The notes under the pieces: generated by a model
Database searches by the model: none
What the model saw: only the letters and a program-made list of their open reading frames with translations
What the model was told of the DNA's origin: nothing
Translations under genes and position numbers: made by a program
Origin: Candidatus Shapirobacteria bacterium
GTDB taxonomy: Bacteria; Patescibacteriota; Microgenomatia; UBA12405
DNA: 17,394 bases
Direction of reading: 5' to 3'
Assembly: GCA_020056515.1 (NCBI GenBank)
Contig: JAGVHP010000019.1
Span: forward strand, 1 to 17,394
In this document: positions 1 through 6,452 of the stretch, in pieces
Numbering within the stretch: the stretch's first letter is position 1
Layout of the letters: every line of letters begins with the position of its first letter

Positions 1-327
1 ATTGGTGATGTCGGTACCACGGTGCTTCGCGACCGAAAAACTCTGGCCGAAGAGGGAATGTTTTCCTTTGTAATTTTGGTTAACAAAGACAGCGGCAAGA
101 TGTTTAAGGAGCCCATCATTCTTTCCCGTGGCTTTGTCTTTATGAAAGAAAATACCGATCTTTTGGATTATCTCAAAAAAGAAATTATCAAAAAGTTTGG
201 TGAGGTCACCTCAACGCCTGCTAATTTCGACTTCATCCGCGAAGAACTCCAGGCTTTTCTTGAAGGCATAATTCTTCAAAAAACCGGCCGCCAACCCATG
301 GTTCTGCCGTTGATCATCGAAGTTTGA
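1..327 (+). CDS. rnj: Ribonuclease J, C-terminal part (cut by the window edge)
   Basis: The reading frame is open from base 1 and ends at a TGA at 325-327, so only about the last 108 residues of a protein of roughly 550 are present. The visible part begins IGDVGTTVLRDRKTLAEEGM and contains EPIILSRGFVFMKEN, the conserved signature following the beta-CASP domain of RNase J. The rest is the small C-terminal domain, ending in hydrophobic beta-strand residues (PMVLPLIIEV). RNase J is a zinc-dependent metallo-beta-lactamase-fold enzyme with endonuclease and 5'-3' exonuclease activity in mRNA decay and rRNA maturation. The catalytic histidines lie outside the window and cannot be checked. Ten bases after the stop a new promoter begins, so this gene probably ends its transcription unit, although no terminator hairpin is visible. 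RNase J1 and J2 types cannot be told apart here. Confidence 0.88.
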   Translation: MGDVGTTVLRDRKTLAEEGMFSFVILVNKDSGKMFKEPIILSRGFVFMKENTDLLDYLKKEIIKKFGEVTSTPANFDFIREELQAFLEGIILQKTGRQPMVLPLIIEV

Positions 328-337
328 TAATTAAAAC

Positions 338-367
338 TTGACAAAGTATGACAATGTTTGCCATAAT
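338..367 (+). promoter_or_regulatory. Promoter for a leaderless toxin-antitoxin mRNA
   Basis: A perfect -35 box TTGACA (338-343) is followed after 18 nt by CATAAT (362-367), with an upstream TG making an extended -10 (TGcCATAAT). Only five bases separate the -10 box from the ATG at 373, so transcription should start at or next to the start codon, leaving no room for a Shine-Dalgarno sequence. The match is seen directly; use as a promoter is inferred. Confidence 0.75.
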
Positions 368-372
368 ACTTT

Positions 373-657
373 ATGGCCACCGTCAACATTTCCATCACCG
401 CTCAACAAAACAAAATCGTTGATCGTTTTATCAAGCTTTACGACTTTGAAAATCGAAGTGAGTTTTTTCGTACCCTGATTCGTTTCATTACTCTTCGGCC
501 TGAATTAGTTTCCCAAAGTACCACCTCTCCCTTTATTGAGCCAACCGATTTAAGTACCAGGTCGGTGATAAAAAGTTTTGCCAAAACCAAAAAGTACAAT
601 CCTCAGTTTTTAAAAGATTTAGAGACTGGTTTAAAGGAAAGCCAAACGTTTAACTGA
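373..657 (+). CDS. Ribbon-helix-helix antitoxin of a type II toxin-antitoxin pair
   Basis: A 94-residue protein whose N-terminus (MATVNISITAQQNKIVDRF, then FENRSEFFRTLIRFI) has the beta-strand, helix, turn and helix pattern of CopG/Arc-type ribbon-helix-helix DNA-binding antitoxins. Such proteins dimerise, bind their own promoter through the strand and neutralise the toxin with an extended C-terminal tail; residues 45-94 here are polar and low in complexity, fitting that role. The stop codon overlaps the start of the toxin gene by one base (TGATG), which gives translational coupling and the usual antitoxin-first order. Autorepression at the promoter directly upstream is expected from the family but no operator repeat is obvious. 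The exact antitoxin family is not certain. Confidence 0.72.
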   Translation: MATVNISITAQQNKIVDRFIKLYDFENRSEFFRTLIRFITLRPELVSQSTTSPFIEPTDLSTRSVIKSFAKTKKYNPQFLKDLETGLKESQTFN

Positions 658-902
658 TGGAAAGTTTGCCCTTAACTCCCCGACAACAACGCTATCTTAA
701 GGACAAAGGATTAGAAAAAAAATTTGTCAAACAACTTTCTTTTCTCTTAAAAAACTCTCTTCATTTCAGTTTAAATCTCGAGCTTCTCGAGCCCAAAACA
801 AAAGGCCTTTATAGTTTCCGTCTTGATCGTCAATATCGGGTTATCTTTATTTTTACCAAAGGTGATATTGAAGTCATCACTATCACCAACCATTACCGAT
901 GA
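657..902 (+). CDS. RelE/ParE-superfamily toxin (probable mRNA interferase)
   Basis: This 81-residue basic protein ends in the typical strand pattern of the RelE/ParE/YoeB fold: LYSFRLDRQYRVIFIF followed by IEVITITNHYR. The arginines in SFRLDRQYRV and the terminal HYR are where family members place substrate-contacting residues. Most relatives cleave mRNA on the ribosome; a gyrase-targeting ParE activity cannot be excluded. The upstream helices (residues 8-45) are Lys/Leu-rich, as in other short members. The ATG overlaps the antitoxin stop, and no good ribosome binding site is seen (AAAGGA lies too far upstream), so translation probably depends on coupling. The gene is intact, with no frameshift. 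Confidence 0.75.
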   Translation: MESLPLTPRQQRYLKDKGLEKKFVKQLSFLLKNSLHFSLNLELLEPKTKGLYSFRLDRQYRVIFIFTKGDIEVITITNHYR

Positions 903-911
903 TTATTCAGG

Positions 912-919
912 TGTAAAAT
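912..919 (+). promoter_or_regulatory. Candidate -10 element (TGTAAAAT) before the flavoprotein gene
   Basis: TAAAAT at 914-919, preceded directly by TG, lies five bases upstream of the ATG at 925. No convincing -35 box is present, as it would fall inside the end of the toxin gene. The position fits the leaderless pattern of the window; by itself the match is weak. Confidence 0.45.
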
Positions 920-924
920 AAACC

Positions 925-1494
925 ATGAAAGTTCTTTCCATTTGTGGCTCGCCTCGCCGGGGCAATTCCGAAACCATACTTTTGGAAATGCAAAAACTGT
1001 TTCAGGAGAAAGGAGTTGATAACGACATCGTTTTATTGCGGGAGAAAAATATTGAACGCTGCCACGGTTGTGTTGAATTTTGCAATCATAATCCGAGTTG
1101 TCGTCTCCAAGACGATATGGCAGAAATAATAAACAAAATGGTTGCCGCTGATGCCTTTGTTTTTATCTGCCCTAATTATTTTCAAATGCCTCCCGGTCTT
1201 TTTAAAGATTTTATTGATAGAAGCAACATTATTTTTAACTGCAATTTGGATCCCAATATTAAAAATAAAAAATCTGTGGTTATTTGTGTCGGTGCCGATA
1301 AGCCCCATGAAACCGATGTTTGTACCAACAACATCGCCAATCTCTATTGCCGCTATGTCAGCACTGTTGTCGCTACCAAATCTTTCCAAACCAAAAGTGA
1401 ACTAAAAGGGAATTTCAATGACGTTTTCGACAACGGTCTCAATCCAGACATTCGCAAAGATTTATCTTCCCTGGTTGAAACAATACTGAGGTAA
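925..1494 (+). CDS. Flavodoxin-fold NAD(P)H-dependent FMN reductase family protein
   Basis: A 189-residue protein with the phosphate-binding loop ICGSPRRGNSET (residues 6-17) of the flavodoxin_2/NADPH-dependent FMN reductase family, and the second flavin-loop region FICPNYFQMPPGLFKDFIDR. Between them lies a cysteine-rich stretch, CHGCVEFCNHNPSCRLQDDM (Cys46, Cys49, Cys53, Cys59). Relatives in this position carry the pattern CxxC...C..DDM, which in iron-sulfur flavoproteins binds a 4Fe-4S cluster; here the spacing (C-x2-C-x3-C-x5-C) could hold a cluster, but that is inference. The role is a cytosolic FMN-dependent electron carrier or quinone/disulfide reductase of unknown substrate. The start is supported by the -10-like TAAAAT five bases upstream. 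It is followed by a convergent minus-strand small gene. Confidence 0.8.
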   Translation: MKVLSICGSPRRGNSETILLEMQKLFQEKGVDNDIVLLREKNIERCHGCVEFCNHNPSCRLQDDMAEIINKMVAADAFVFICPNYFQMPPGLFKDFIDRSNIIFNCNLDPNIKNKKSVVICVGADKPHETDVCTNNIANLYCRYVSTVVATKSFQTKSELKGNFNDVFDNGLNPDIRKDLSSLVETILR

Positions 1495-1521
1495 CAATTT
1501 ATAGATAGATAATGTAATTTT

Positions 1522-1674
1522 TTAGTAATTAAGATATAAAACATTTTTTACGATTAGAATTAAAAAGAAAAAAATTAATCCGCTAACGAGAGATTGATTT
1601 AGGAAACACCACATACCTGCCCATACTTTGTTAGCTGGTATCTTTGTTTCAAATTTTCCTAAGTCTATACGCAT
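1522..1674 (-). CDS. Small single-span membrane protein, 50 residues, unknown function
   Basis: The minus strand has an open frame of 50 codons starting MRIDLGKFETKIPANKV and ending in VLYLNY before TAA. Residues 1-25 are polar and amphipathic with two tryptophans; residues 29-43 (LVSGLIFFFLILIV) form a hydrophobic helix long enough to span or enter the membrane, followed by a lysine. I do not recognise the family. The main support for a real gene is its promoter: TTGCAA, 18 bases, TAAACT, then six bases to the ATG, the same spacing as at the larger genes. It fills an otherwise empty 430-base gap. A short holin-like or toxin-like peptide is possible, but nothing in the sequence shows it. Confidence 0.55.
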   Translation of the reverse strand: MRIDLGKFETKIPANKVWAGMWCFLNQSLVSGLIFFFLILIVKNVLYLNY

Positions 1675-1680
1675 AATCTG

Positions 1681-1710
1681 AGTTTATTAAATCGGATCAC
1701 ATATTTGCAA
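1681..1710 (-). promoter_or_regulatory. Promoter for the 50-residue membrane protein gene
   Basis: On the minus strand, TTGCAA (1710-1705) is followed after 18 bases by TAAACT (1686-1681), and six bases later by the ATG at 1674. This is the -35/-10/start geometry seen elsewhere in the window, so the transcript would be leaderless. Confidence 0.55.
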
Positions 1711-1740
1711 CTGAACCCTTATATTGCTTGGTGTTATAAT
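1711..1740 (+). promoter_or_regulatory. Extended -10 promoter of the csaA-proS leader
   Basis: TGTTATAAT at 1732-1740 is a perfect extended -10 element. The -35 region (CTGAAC, 1711-1716, 18-base spacer) is poor, as is common when TGn is present. Transcription should start near 1747, giving about 177 nt of leader before the csaA ATG. This makes it the only promoter in the window that is clearly not leaderless. Confidence 0.65.
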
Positions 1741-1746
1741 CACAGA

Positions 1747-1899
1747 AAGCAATGAAGCGGTTTCCCGCCGCGGAGCTTCCCGAAGGAAATATCGGGACGG
1801 ATAGAACCGTATGGTCCAGAGGACCATCAGCCTTTGGCTGAAAATAGGCAAATAAGAAGTAAGTAAGGTGGTACCATCCCGGCCAGCCGAGGATCCTTC
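1747..1899 (+). promoter_or_regulatory. T-box-like tRNA-sensing leader upstream of csaA-proS
   Basis: The 3' part matches a T-box antiterminator. AAGG (1865-1868) pairs with CCTT (1895-1898); the bulge is exactly the seven bases TGGTACC (1869-1875), fitting UGGNACC; the inner helix is ATCC/GGAT (1876-1879 with 1891-1894) with CGG/CCG stacked on it around the loop CCAG. UGGU would pair with a tRNA acceptor ending ACCA, as expected for tRNA-Pro, and proS is in the downstream operon. Upstream hairpins are a long arm 1757-1810 (GCGGTTT with GAACCGT, containing TCCCG/CGGGA), a perfect seven-base-pair hairpin at 1811-1827 and another (CAGCC/GGCTG) at 1828-1840. I cannot assign a specifier codon: the only CCN on the 3' side of the long arm (CCG, 1807-1809) is paired in my fold. 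No U-tract terminator follows, so control of translation is more likely than attenuation. Confidence 0.68.
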
Positions 1900-1921
1900 A
1901 AATATTAATATTTTAATATTT
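1900..1921 (+). repeat. Perfect AU-only hairpin directly before the csaA start
   Basis: AAATATTAA (1900-1908) is complementary over nine bases to TTAATATTT (1913-1921) around a four-base loop. It lies two bases before the csaA ATG and directly after the T-box-like element. If it folds, it brings a purine stretch (GAGGA, 1889-1893) to an effective distance of about eight bases from the start codon. It has no GC pairs and no following T-run, so it is not an intrinsic terminator. Confidence 0.6.
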
Positions 1922-1923
1922 CT

Positions 1924-2259
1924 ATGGCCACCTACGATGATTTTATAAAACTTGATATCCGAGTCGGTAAAGTAATTGCTGTTGAAGATTTTCCTGAAGC
2001 CAAAAGACCTGCCTACAAATTAACTATCGATTTTGGTGCTGAAATCGGTCTAAAAAAATCTAGTGTTCAAATTGTTAAATATTATGAAAATGAAGAACTA
2101 GTCGGTAAATTGGTTTTAGGAGTAGTCAACTTTCCTCCCCGACAAATTGGCCCATTTTCATCCGAAGTGTTAACACTTGGGGTGCCCGATGACAACCATG
2201 ATTGTATTCTGGCCGTTCCAGATAAAAATTTAGCCACCATTGGAGGTAAACTATTCTAA
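1924..2259 (+). CDS. csaA: CsaA-like tRNA-binding (EMAP/OB-fold) protein
   Basis: A 111-residue single-domain protein of the tRNA-binding OB-fold family. It starts MATYDDFIKLDIRVGKVI and carries LDIRVGKVIAVEDFPEAKRPAYKLTIDFG, then LVLGVVNFPPRQIGPFSSEVLTLG; the same pattern is seen in Bacillus CsaA and in the C-terminal domain of bacterial MetRS. The length equals that of stand-alone CsaA. CsaA was described as a chaperone linked to protein export, but the fold binds tRNA non-specifically. Here its stop overlaps the proS start by one base (TAATG), and both follow a T-box-like leader, which suggests a role together with ProRS in tRNA handling; that role is inference. No Shine-Dalgarno sequence is found at normal spacing. 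Confidence 0.88.
   Translation: MATYDDFIKLDIRVGKVIAVEDFPEAKRPAYKLTIDFGAEIGLKKSSVQIVKYYENEELVGKLVLGVVNFPPRQIGPFSSEVLTLGVPDDNHDCILAVPDKNLATIGGKLF
2242..2246 (+). promoter_or_regulatory. Shine-Dalgarno-like GGAGG before proS
   Basis: GGAGG lies inside the last codons of csaA, 12 bases before the proS ATG. This spacing is slightly long, but it is one of the few good anti-16S matches near a start in the window and fits an internal operon gene. The TAATG overlap alone could also couple translation. Confidence 0.4.
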
Positions 2260-3680
2260 TGGCCAAATCACAACTTAAGGATTTCAACAAAGATCTCTCC
2301 GAGTGGTTTACTGATGTGGTTCTCAAAGCAGAGCTCGCCGACTATGCCCCAGTCAAGGGTTGCATGGTAATCCGCCCCTATGGCTACGCTCTTTGGGAGG
2401 GGATCCAATCATTTCTTGATAAATTAATCAAAGAGAAAGGAGTCCAAAATGCCTACTTTCCCCTCTTTATCCCCATGCATTATCTTCAAAAAGAAAAAGA
2501 GCATATTGCCGGCTTCTCGCCTCAATTAGCCATCGTTACTATCGGCGGTGGTGAAAAATTGTCAGAAAACTTAGCAGTTCGGCCCACTTCTGAAACTATC
2601 ATGTATGACATGTATAAAAAGTGGACCAACTCTTGGCGCGATCTCCCTATTCTTATCAACCAATGGTGCAACATTGTCCGTTGGGAAAAGAGAACCTATC
2701 TATTTTTACGCACTTCTGAATTTCTGTGGCAGGAGGGTCATTGTGCCCACTTGACTCATGAAGAAAGTATGAATATGGTTCTTTGGGCTCTTGATGCCTA
2801 CGAGAAAACCTACAACGATTTATTAGCCATGTATGGTATTAAAGGTGTCAAAAGTGATTCAGAAAAATTCGCCGGTGCAGGTCGTACCTATTCTTTTGAG
2901 TGTTTAATGCCAAATGGCAAGGCTCTCCAATCAGCCACTTCTCATGATTTAGGACAAAATTTTTCCAAGTCATTTGATTGGACAGTTCAGGACAAAAATA
3001 AGGAAAAAATTTTTCCTTGGCAAAACTCTTGGGGACTTTCCACTCGTGCCATCGGTGGATTGATAATGGCCCATGGTGATCAGAATGGTTTAGTTTTTCC
3101 CCCCAATATCGCCCCAATTCAGGTAGTTATCGTCCCTATTCCCAACCATAAGTTAGCGCCTATAAAATCACAGGAATTAAAAGATCAATTAAAAAATAAA
3201 TTTAGAGTTCAACTTGACCAAGTCGATGACGAAACTACCGGTTTCAAATTTAACAAGTGGGAATTAAAAGGTGTCCCTCTTCGGATTGAAGTGGGGGATA
3301 GAGACCTTGCTTCATCCTCCGTTATTATTCATCGTCGTGACACCGGTGAAAAGATCACTGTGGCTCTTGCTGATCTTGAGGTAAAAATTAGAGATTTGCT
3401 ATCAGACGTTCAAAACAATCTTTTTACTAAACATAAAAAATTTACTGAGGAACATACTTTCACAGTTAGTTCTTACGATGAGTTCAAAAAAATCATGACC
3501 ACCACCCGGGGATTTATCAAGGCTCACTGGTGTGAAGATTCTGATTGTGAAAACGAGATCAAAAAAGATACCAAAGCTACTACTCGTTGTCTTCCTCTAG
3601 ATTCTAAAGAGGAAAAAGGTAAATGTATCCGCTGTGGAAAAGACTCCCACCACCGCTGGCTCTTTGCCCTATCATACTAA
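2259..3680 (+). CDS. proS: Prolyl-tRNA synthetase, archaeal/eukaryotic type
   Basis: This 473-residue class II synthetase charges tRNA-Pro with proline. It belongs to the short archaeal/eukaryotic-like ProRS group and has no bacterial INS editing domain between motifs 2 and 3. Visible features are NLAVRPTSETIMYDMYKKW near the proline/ATP site, motif 2 with FLRTSEFLWQEGHCAH (about residues 149-163, where most relatives have RTREFLWQEGHT), SATSHDLGQNFSKSFD, motif 3 GLSTRAIGGLIMAHGD, an anticodon-binding domain (VVIVPIPNHK onward) and the C-terminal zinc domain with Cys425, Cys430, Cys456 and Cys459. The chain ends in the tyrosine typical of this group (LFALSY). It is co-transcribed with csaA behind the T-box-like leader. 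Confidence 0.95.
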   Translation: MAKSQLKDFNKDLSEWFTDVVLKAELADYAPVKGCMVIRPYGYALWEGIQSFLDKLIKEKGVQNAYFPLFIPMHYLQKEKEHIAGFSPQLAIVTIGGGEKLSENLAVRPTSETIMYDMYKKWTNSWRDLPILINQWCNIVRWEKRTYLFLRTSEFLWQEGHCAHLTHEESMNMVLWALDAYEKTYNDLLAMYGIKGVKSDSEKFAGAGRTYSFECLMPNGKALQSATSHDLGQNFSKSFDWTVQDKNKEKIFPWQNSWGLSTRAIGGLIMAHGDQNGLVFPPNIAPIQVVIVPIPNHKLAPIKSQELKDQLKNKFRVQLDQVDDETTGFKFNKWELKGVPLRIEVGDRDLASSSVIIHRRDTGEKITVALADLEVKIRDLLSDVQNNLFTKHKKFTEEHTFTVSSYDEFKKIMTTTRGFIKAHWCEDSDCENEIKKDTKATTRCLPLDSKEEKGKCIRCGKDSHHRWLFALSY

Positions 3681-3689
3681 TTTAAACTG

Positions 3690-3716
3690 TTAACTCGCAA
3701 CTGAAAACTGTATACT
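3690..3716 (+). promoter_or_regulatory. Promoter for leaderless ftsK mRNA
   Basis: TATACT (3711-3716) is preceded by CTG and followed by six bases before the ATG at 3723. A TTAACT (3690-3695) is a candidate -35 box with a short 15-base spacer. The whole proS-ftsK gap is 42 bases, so the promoter has little other room. Confidence 0.55.
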
Positions 3717-3722
3717 GTATAT

Positions 3723-5843
3723 ATGCCCCGAGGTCGAAGAAAAAACCGAATATTACCGTCTTTGAGACTCAAACCCGACACTACCAAATCAATTTTCTTT
3801 ATTTTCTTTCTGATTTTGTCCCTGCTTTCAGTCTTTTCTTTTTTAGAGCAGGGGACTTTTGCCACTCAATACAACCAAATCCTTAACCGGTTTTTTGGTT
3901 TGGCTTCAGTTTTAGTTCCTTTTCTTTTGCTGCTTATTTCCTTTCTCTTCGCTAAAATAAAAACTCCCCTCAAGGAAGCCAATGTTTTTTTTGGTTTCTT
4001 AATTATGTTTATCACCGGCATCAGTCTTTTTAAACAAGGCACCGTTGGCATATTTTTATGGGAACAACTATTGGCATTTCTTGCCTCCGAAGTCGTCACT
4101 TTTGTGGTCTACTTCTTTGCCTTCATTGTTGGCTTTGTGGTTCTCTTTGATACCAATATTGCCCAACTTCTCAAAATTTTTTCCCAATCGTTGCTTTTTA
4201 TCAAAAAAGTCACTTTCGGTCTAACTCCCAAGCATGGTAAAAAAATAAAAAGCACCCGGGAGGAAGCCGTCTATTCTCCGGTTAATACCGAAAATATCCC
4301 GCTCAAAGAAAAATCTATTAGAGATGATTATATTATCGGTGTGCCTCCGGTTATAAAAGCTAAAAATTCCTTCATCTTGTCCGGCCCGATATTAAGTTCT
4401 TCCAGTCATCAAGCCTGGGCTTATCCGCCTCTGTCTATTTTTGACGATACTCCTGGGGTAAAAGCCGATCGGGGAGATGTCCGTAAAAATGCCGGAATCA
4501 TTGAACAAACACTTGATTCATTCGGCATCACTGCCCGGGTAGCCGATGTCAACAATAGTCCCTCGGTCACCCAATATGCTCTGGAGGTGGCTCTTGGTAC
4601 TAAGTTGGCCAAAATAGTGTCGCTCAGTAACGACTTGGCAATGGCCCTGGCTGCCCCCGGCGGTCAAATCAGGGTTGAAGCCCCTATTCCCGGCCGCTCC
4701 TTAGTCGGTATTGAAGTTCCTAATCGTTCTTTGGAAGTTGTCCCCATCCGGGCTGTTCTCGAATCCGAAGCCATGAAGAATGCCCGTAGTAAAATTACTG
4801 TTCCCCTCGGTCTTGATGTGGCTGGTTTACCCAAAGTGGCCGATATCGGCAAAATGCCCCATGTTCTAATCGCCGGTCAAACTGGTTCCGGTAAGTCAGT
4901 CTGTATCAATTCCTGGATTTCTACCCTTCTTTTCCGCGCTTCTCCCGATGAGGTCCGTCTGATTATGGTAGATCCCAAGAGGGTTGAGCTAACTCCCTAT
5001 AATGGTATTCCCCACTTACTCACTCCGGTTATCGTCGAACCGGAAAAGGTTGTCTCTGCCCTCAAGTGGGCAGTTAATGAAATGGAGCATCGTTATAAAA
5101 GATTTAATGAAGTTGGTGCTAAAAATATCGAAGGTTACAACAACACCTCCGGTTTCCAGTCACTTCCCTATATCTTAATTTTGATTGATGAATTGGCTGA
5201 TATCATGCTTTTCTCGCCGGCTGAAGTTGAGGACAATATCTGCCGTATTGCCCAAATGGCCCGGGCTGTCGGTATCCACCTGATCTTAGCCACCCAACGC
5301 CCTTCAGTTAACATTATTACCGGTTTAATCAAAGCCAATATTCCTGCCCGACTGGCCTTTGCCGTGGCTTCAATGATGGATTCCCGGGTTATTCTTGACT
5401 CTCCCGGAGCCGAGAAACTCTTGGGTCGGGGTGACATGCTCTATATTCCGCCCGATTTAGCCAAGCCCATCCGGATTCAGGGTTGTTTTGTTTCCGACAA
5501 AGAAATTAACCGATTAGTTGAATTTCTCAAAGCTCAAAAAGTCGGTGAATATAACGATGAAATTGTCAAGCAACCAGTCAAAAGTCCCAATACACTTTCA
5601 CCCAACGTTAACGTGGTTGATGGTCAGGATCACGATGCCCTTTTCAATCAAGCCGTTGAGTTAATCCGAAACACCGGTAAAGCCTCTGCCTCTTTCATGC
5701 AGCGCCATCTCAAGGTCGGTTATGCCCGGGCGGCTCGGATTCTTGATGAGATGCAGGCAGCTGGTTTGGTAGGTCCGGTCAATGGTGCCAAAGCCAGAGA
5801 CATTCTTATTCCTCATGCCACCCCCAGCAGTGACGAAGAATAA
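3723..5843 (+). CDS. ftsK: DNA translocase FtsK/SpoIIIE
   Basis: A 706-residue ATP-driven double-stranded DNA pump that clears chromosomes from the closing septum. About four transmembrane helices occupy residues 24-145, followed by a charged linker (about 165-250). The alpha/beta motor domain follows: Walker A GQTGSGKSV starts near residue 385, Walker B YILILIDELADIM is near 483-495, and LILATQRPSVNIITGLIKANIPAR is the FtsK signature. Residues about 640-700 (DALFNQAVELI, RHLKVGYARAARILDEMQ) form the winged-helix gamma domain that reads oriented KOPS-like sites. The length is at the short end of the family because the linker is brief. The first codons overlap no other gene; five bases after the stop a RodZ-like gene begins, so both are probably one operon acting at the division site. 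Confidence 0.96.
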   Translation: MPRGRRKNRILPSLRLKPDTTKSIFFIFFLILSLLSVFSFLEQGTFATQYNQILNRFFGLASVLVPFLLLLISFLFAKIKTPLKEANVFFGFLIMFITGISLFKQGTVGIFLWEQLLAFLASEVVTFVVYFFAFIVGFVVLFDTNIAQLLKIFSQSLLFIKKVTFGLTPKHGKKIKSTREEAVYSPVNTENIPLKEKSIRDDYIIGVPPVIKAKNSFILSGPILSSSSHQAWAYPPLSIFDDTPGVKADRGDVRKNAGIIEQTLDSFGITARVADVNNSPSVTQYALEVALGTKLAKIVSLSNDLAMALAAPGGQIRVEAPIPGRSLVGIEVPNRSLEVVPIRAVLESEAMKNARSKITVPLGLDVAGLPKVADIGKMPHVLIAGQTGSGKSVCINSWISTLLFRASPDEVRLIMVDPKRVELTPYNGIPHLLTPVIVEPEKVVSALKWAVNEMEHRYKRFNEVGAKNIEGYNNTSGFQSLPYILILIDELADIMLFSPAEVEDNICRIAQMARAVGIHLILATQRPSVNIITGLIKANIPARLAFAVASMMDSRVILDSPGAEKLLGRGDMLYIPPDLAKPIRIQGCFVSDKEINRLVEFLKAQKVGEYNDEIVKQPVKSPNTLSPNVNVVDGQDHDALFNQAVELIRNTGKASASFMQRHLKVGYARAARILDEMQAAGLVGPVNGAKARDILIPHATPSSDEE

Positions 5844-5848
5844 CCGTT

Positions 5849-6439
5849 ATGAAAACAACTGCCGATATTTTAGAGACTACCCGTCTCGACAAGGAATTAA
5901 ATTATGCTGAAATTAGCCGTAAAACCCGTATTCCGATTCGTTATCTAGAGGCCTTTGATAAAGACTCTCCGGCCCTCTTCCCAGCCGAGCCCTATTGTTC
6001 ACTGATGGTCAAAGAGTACGCTGCCGCCCTAAGCCTCAATCCGGAGGAAATTTTATCTCTTTTTCGTCGCGATCATGAACGAAAAAATTCTCCGCCATCT
6101 CTTCCCCGACGCGGTTTCGGGATTACCCCCCAGCTTACTTACACTGTCTTTATTGTCCTTTCCCTTTTTCTTTTCACAGCCTATCTTCTGTTTGAATACA
6201 TCAAGTTTCAGCAACCGCCCCGCCTCAAAGTCTTTTGGCCCCAATATTCAAAAATCGTCGAAGTTAGCGGTCTGACTGATCCGGAGTCAACGGTTAAAAT
6301 CAACAACGATTTGGTAGTGGTCGATCTAGGAGGAGTTTTTAAAAAACAACTTGAGTTATCTACTCCGGAAGCCAAAATTGTGGTTGAGTCCCGTTCTCCG
6401 GCCGGCAAAACCACCATTGCCGAAAAAATTATTAAATAG
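5849..6439 (+). CDS. RodZ-like membrane protein with N-terminal HTH
   Basis: A 196-residue bitopic protein. Residues 1-75 form a helix-turn-helix of the HTH_25/Xre type (DILETTRLDKELNYAEISRK, then IPIRYLEAFD), the cytoplasmic domain that in RodZ contacts MreB. A transmembrane helix is near residues 98-116 (LTYTVFIVLSLFLFTAYLLF). The outside part (PRLKVFWPQYSKIVEVSGLT, then STVKINNDLVVVDLGGVFKK) has the beta-sandwich pattern of the glucodextranase domain B-like family often attached to RodZ-like proteins in this kind of bacterium. No MreB gene is in the window. The position right after ftsK supports a role in cell shape or division, but DNA binding is not excluded. Confidence 0.75.
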   Translation: MKTTADILETTRLDKELNYAEISRKTRIPIRYLEAFDKDSPALFPAEPYCSLMVKEYAAALSLNPEEILSLFRRDHERKNSPPSLPRRGFGITPQLTYTVFIVLSLFLFTAYLLFEYIKFQQPPRLKVFWPQYSKIVEVSGLTDPESTVKINNDLVVVDLGGVFKKQLELSTPEAKIVVESRSPAGKTTIAEKIIK

Positions 6440-6441
6440 TG

Positions 6442-6447
6442 TAAACT
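6442..6447 (+). promoter_or_regulatory. Candidate -10 element before the small membrane protein gene
   Basis: TAAACT starts two bases after the RodZ-like gene's stop and ends five bases before the ATG at 6453. The same hexamer serves the 50-residue gene at 1674. No clear -35 is seen, so read-through from the ftsK operon is equally possible. Confidence 0.35.
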
Positions 6448-6452
6448 AAAGT

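Noticed and set aside
1033..1389. A 118-residue minus-strand frame inside the flavoprotein gene
   Set aside because: It is antisense to a well-supported protein family, has no promoter and shows no domain pattern.
1705..1740. TTGCAA at 1705-1710 as the -35 box of the forward csaA leader promoter
   Set aside because: The spacer to TATAAT would be 24 bases, far too long. The box fits the minus-strand gene (18 bases) instead.
1890..1921. Intrinsic terminator after the T-box-like element
   Set aside because: The hairpin is AU only, with no U-tract after it and the ATG two bases later.
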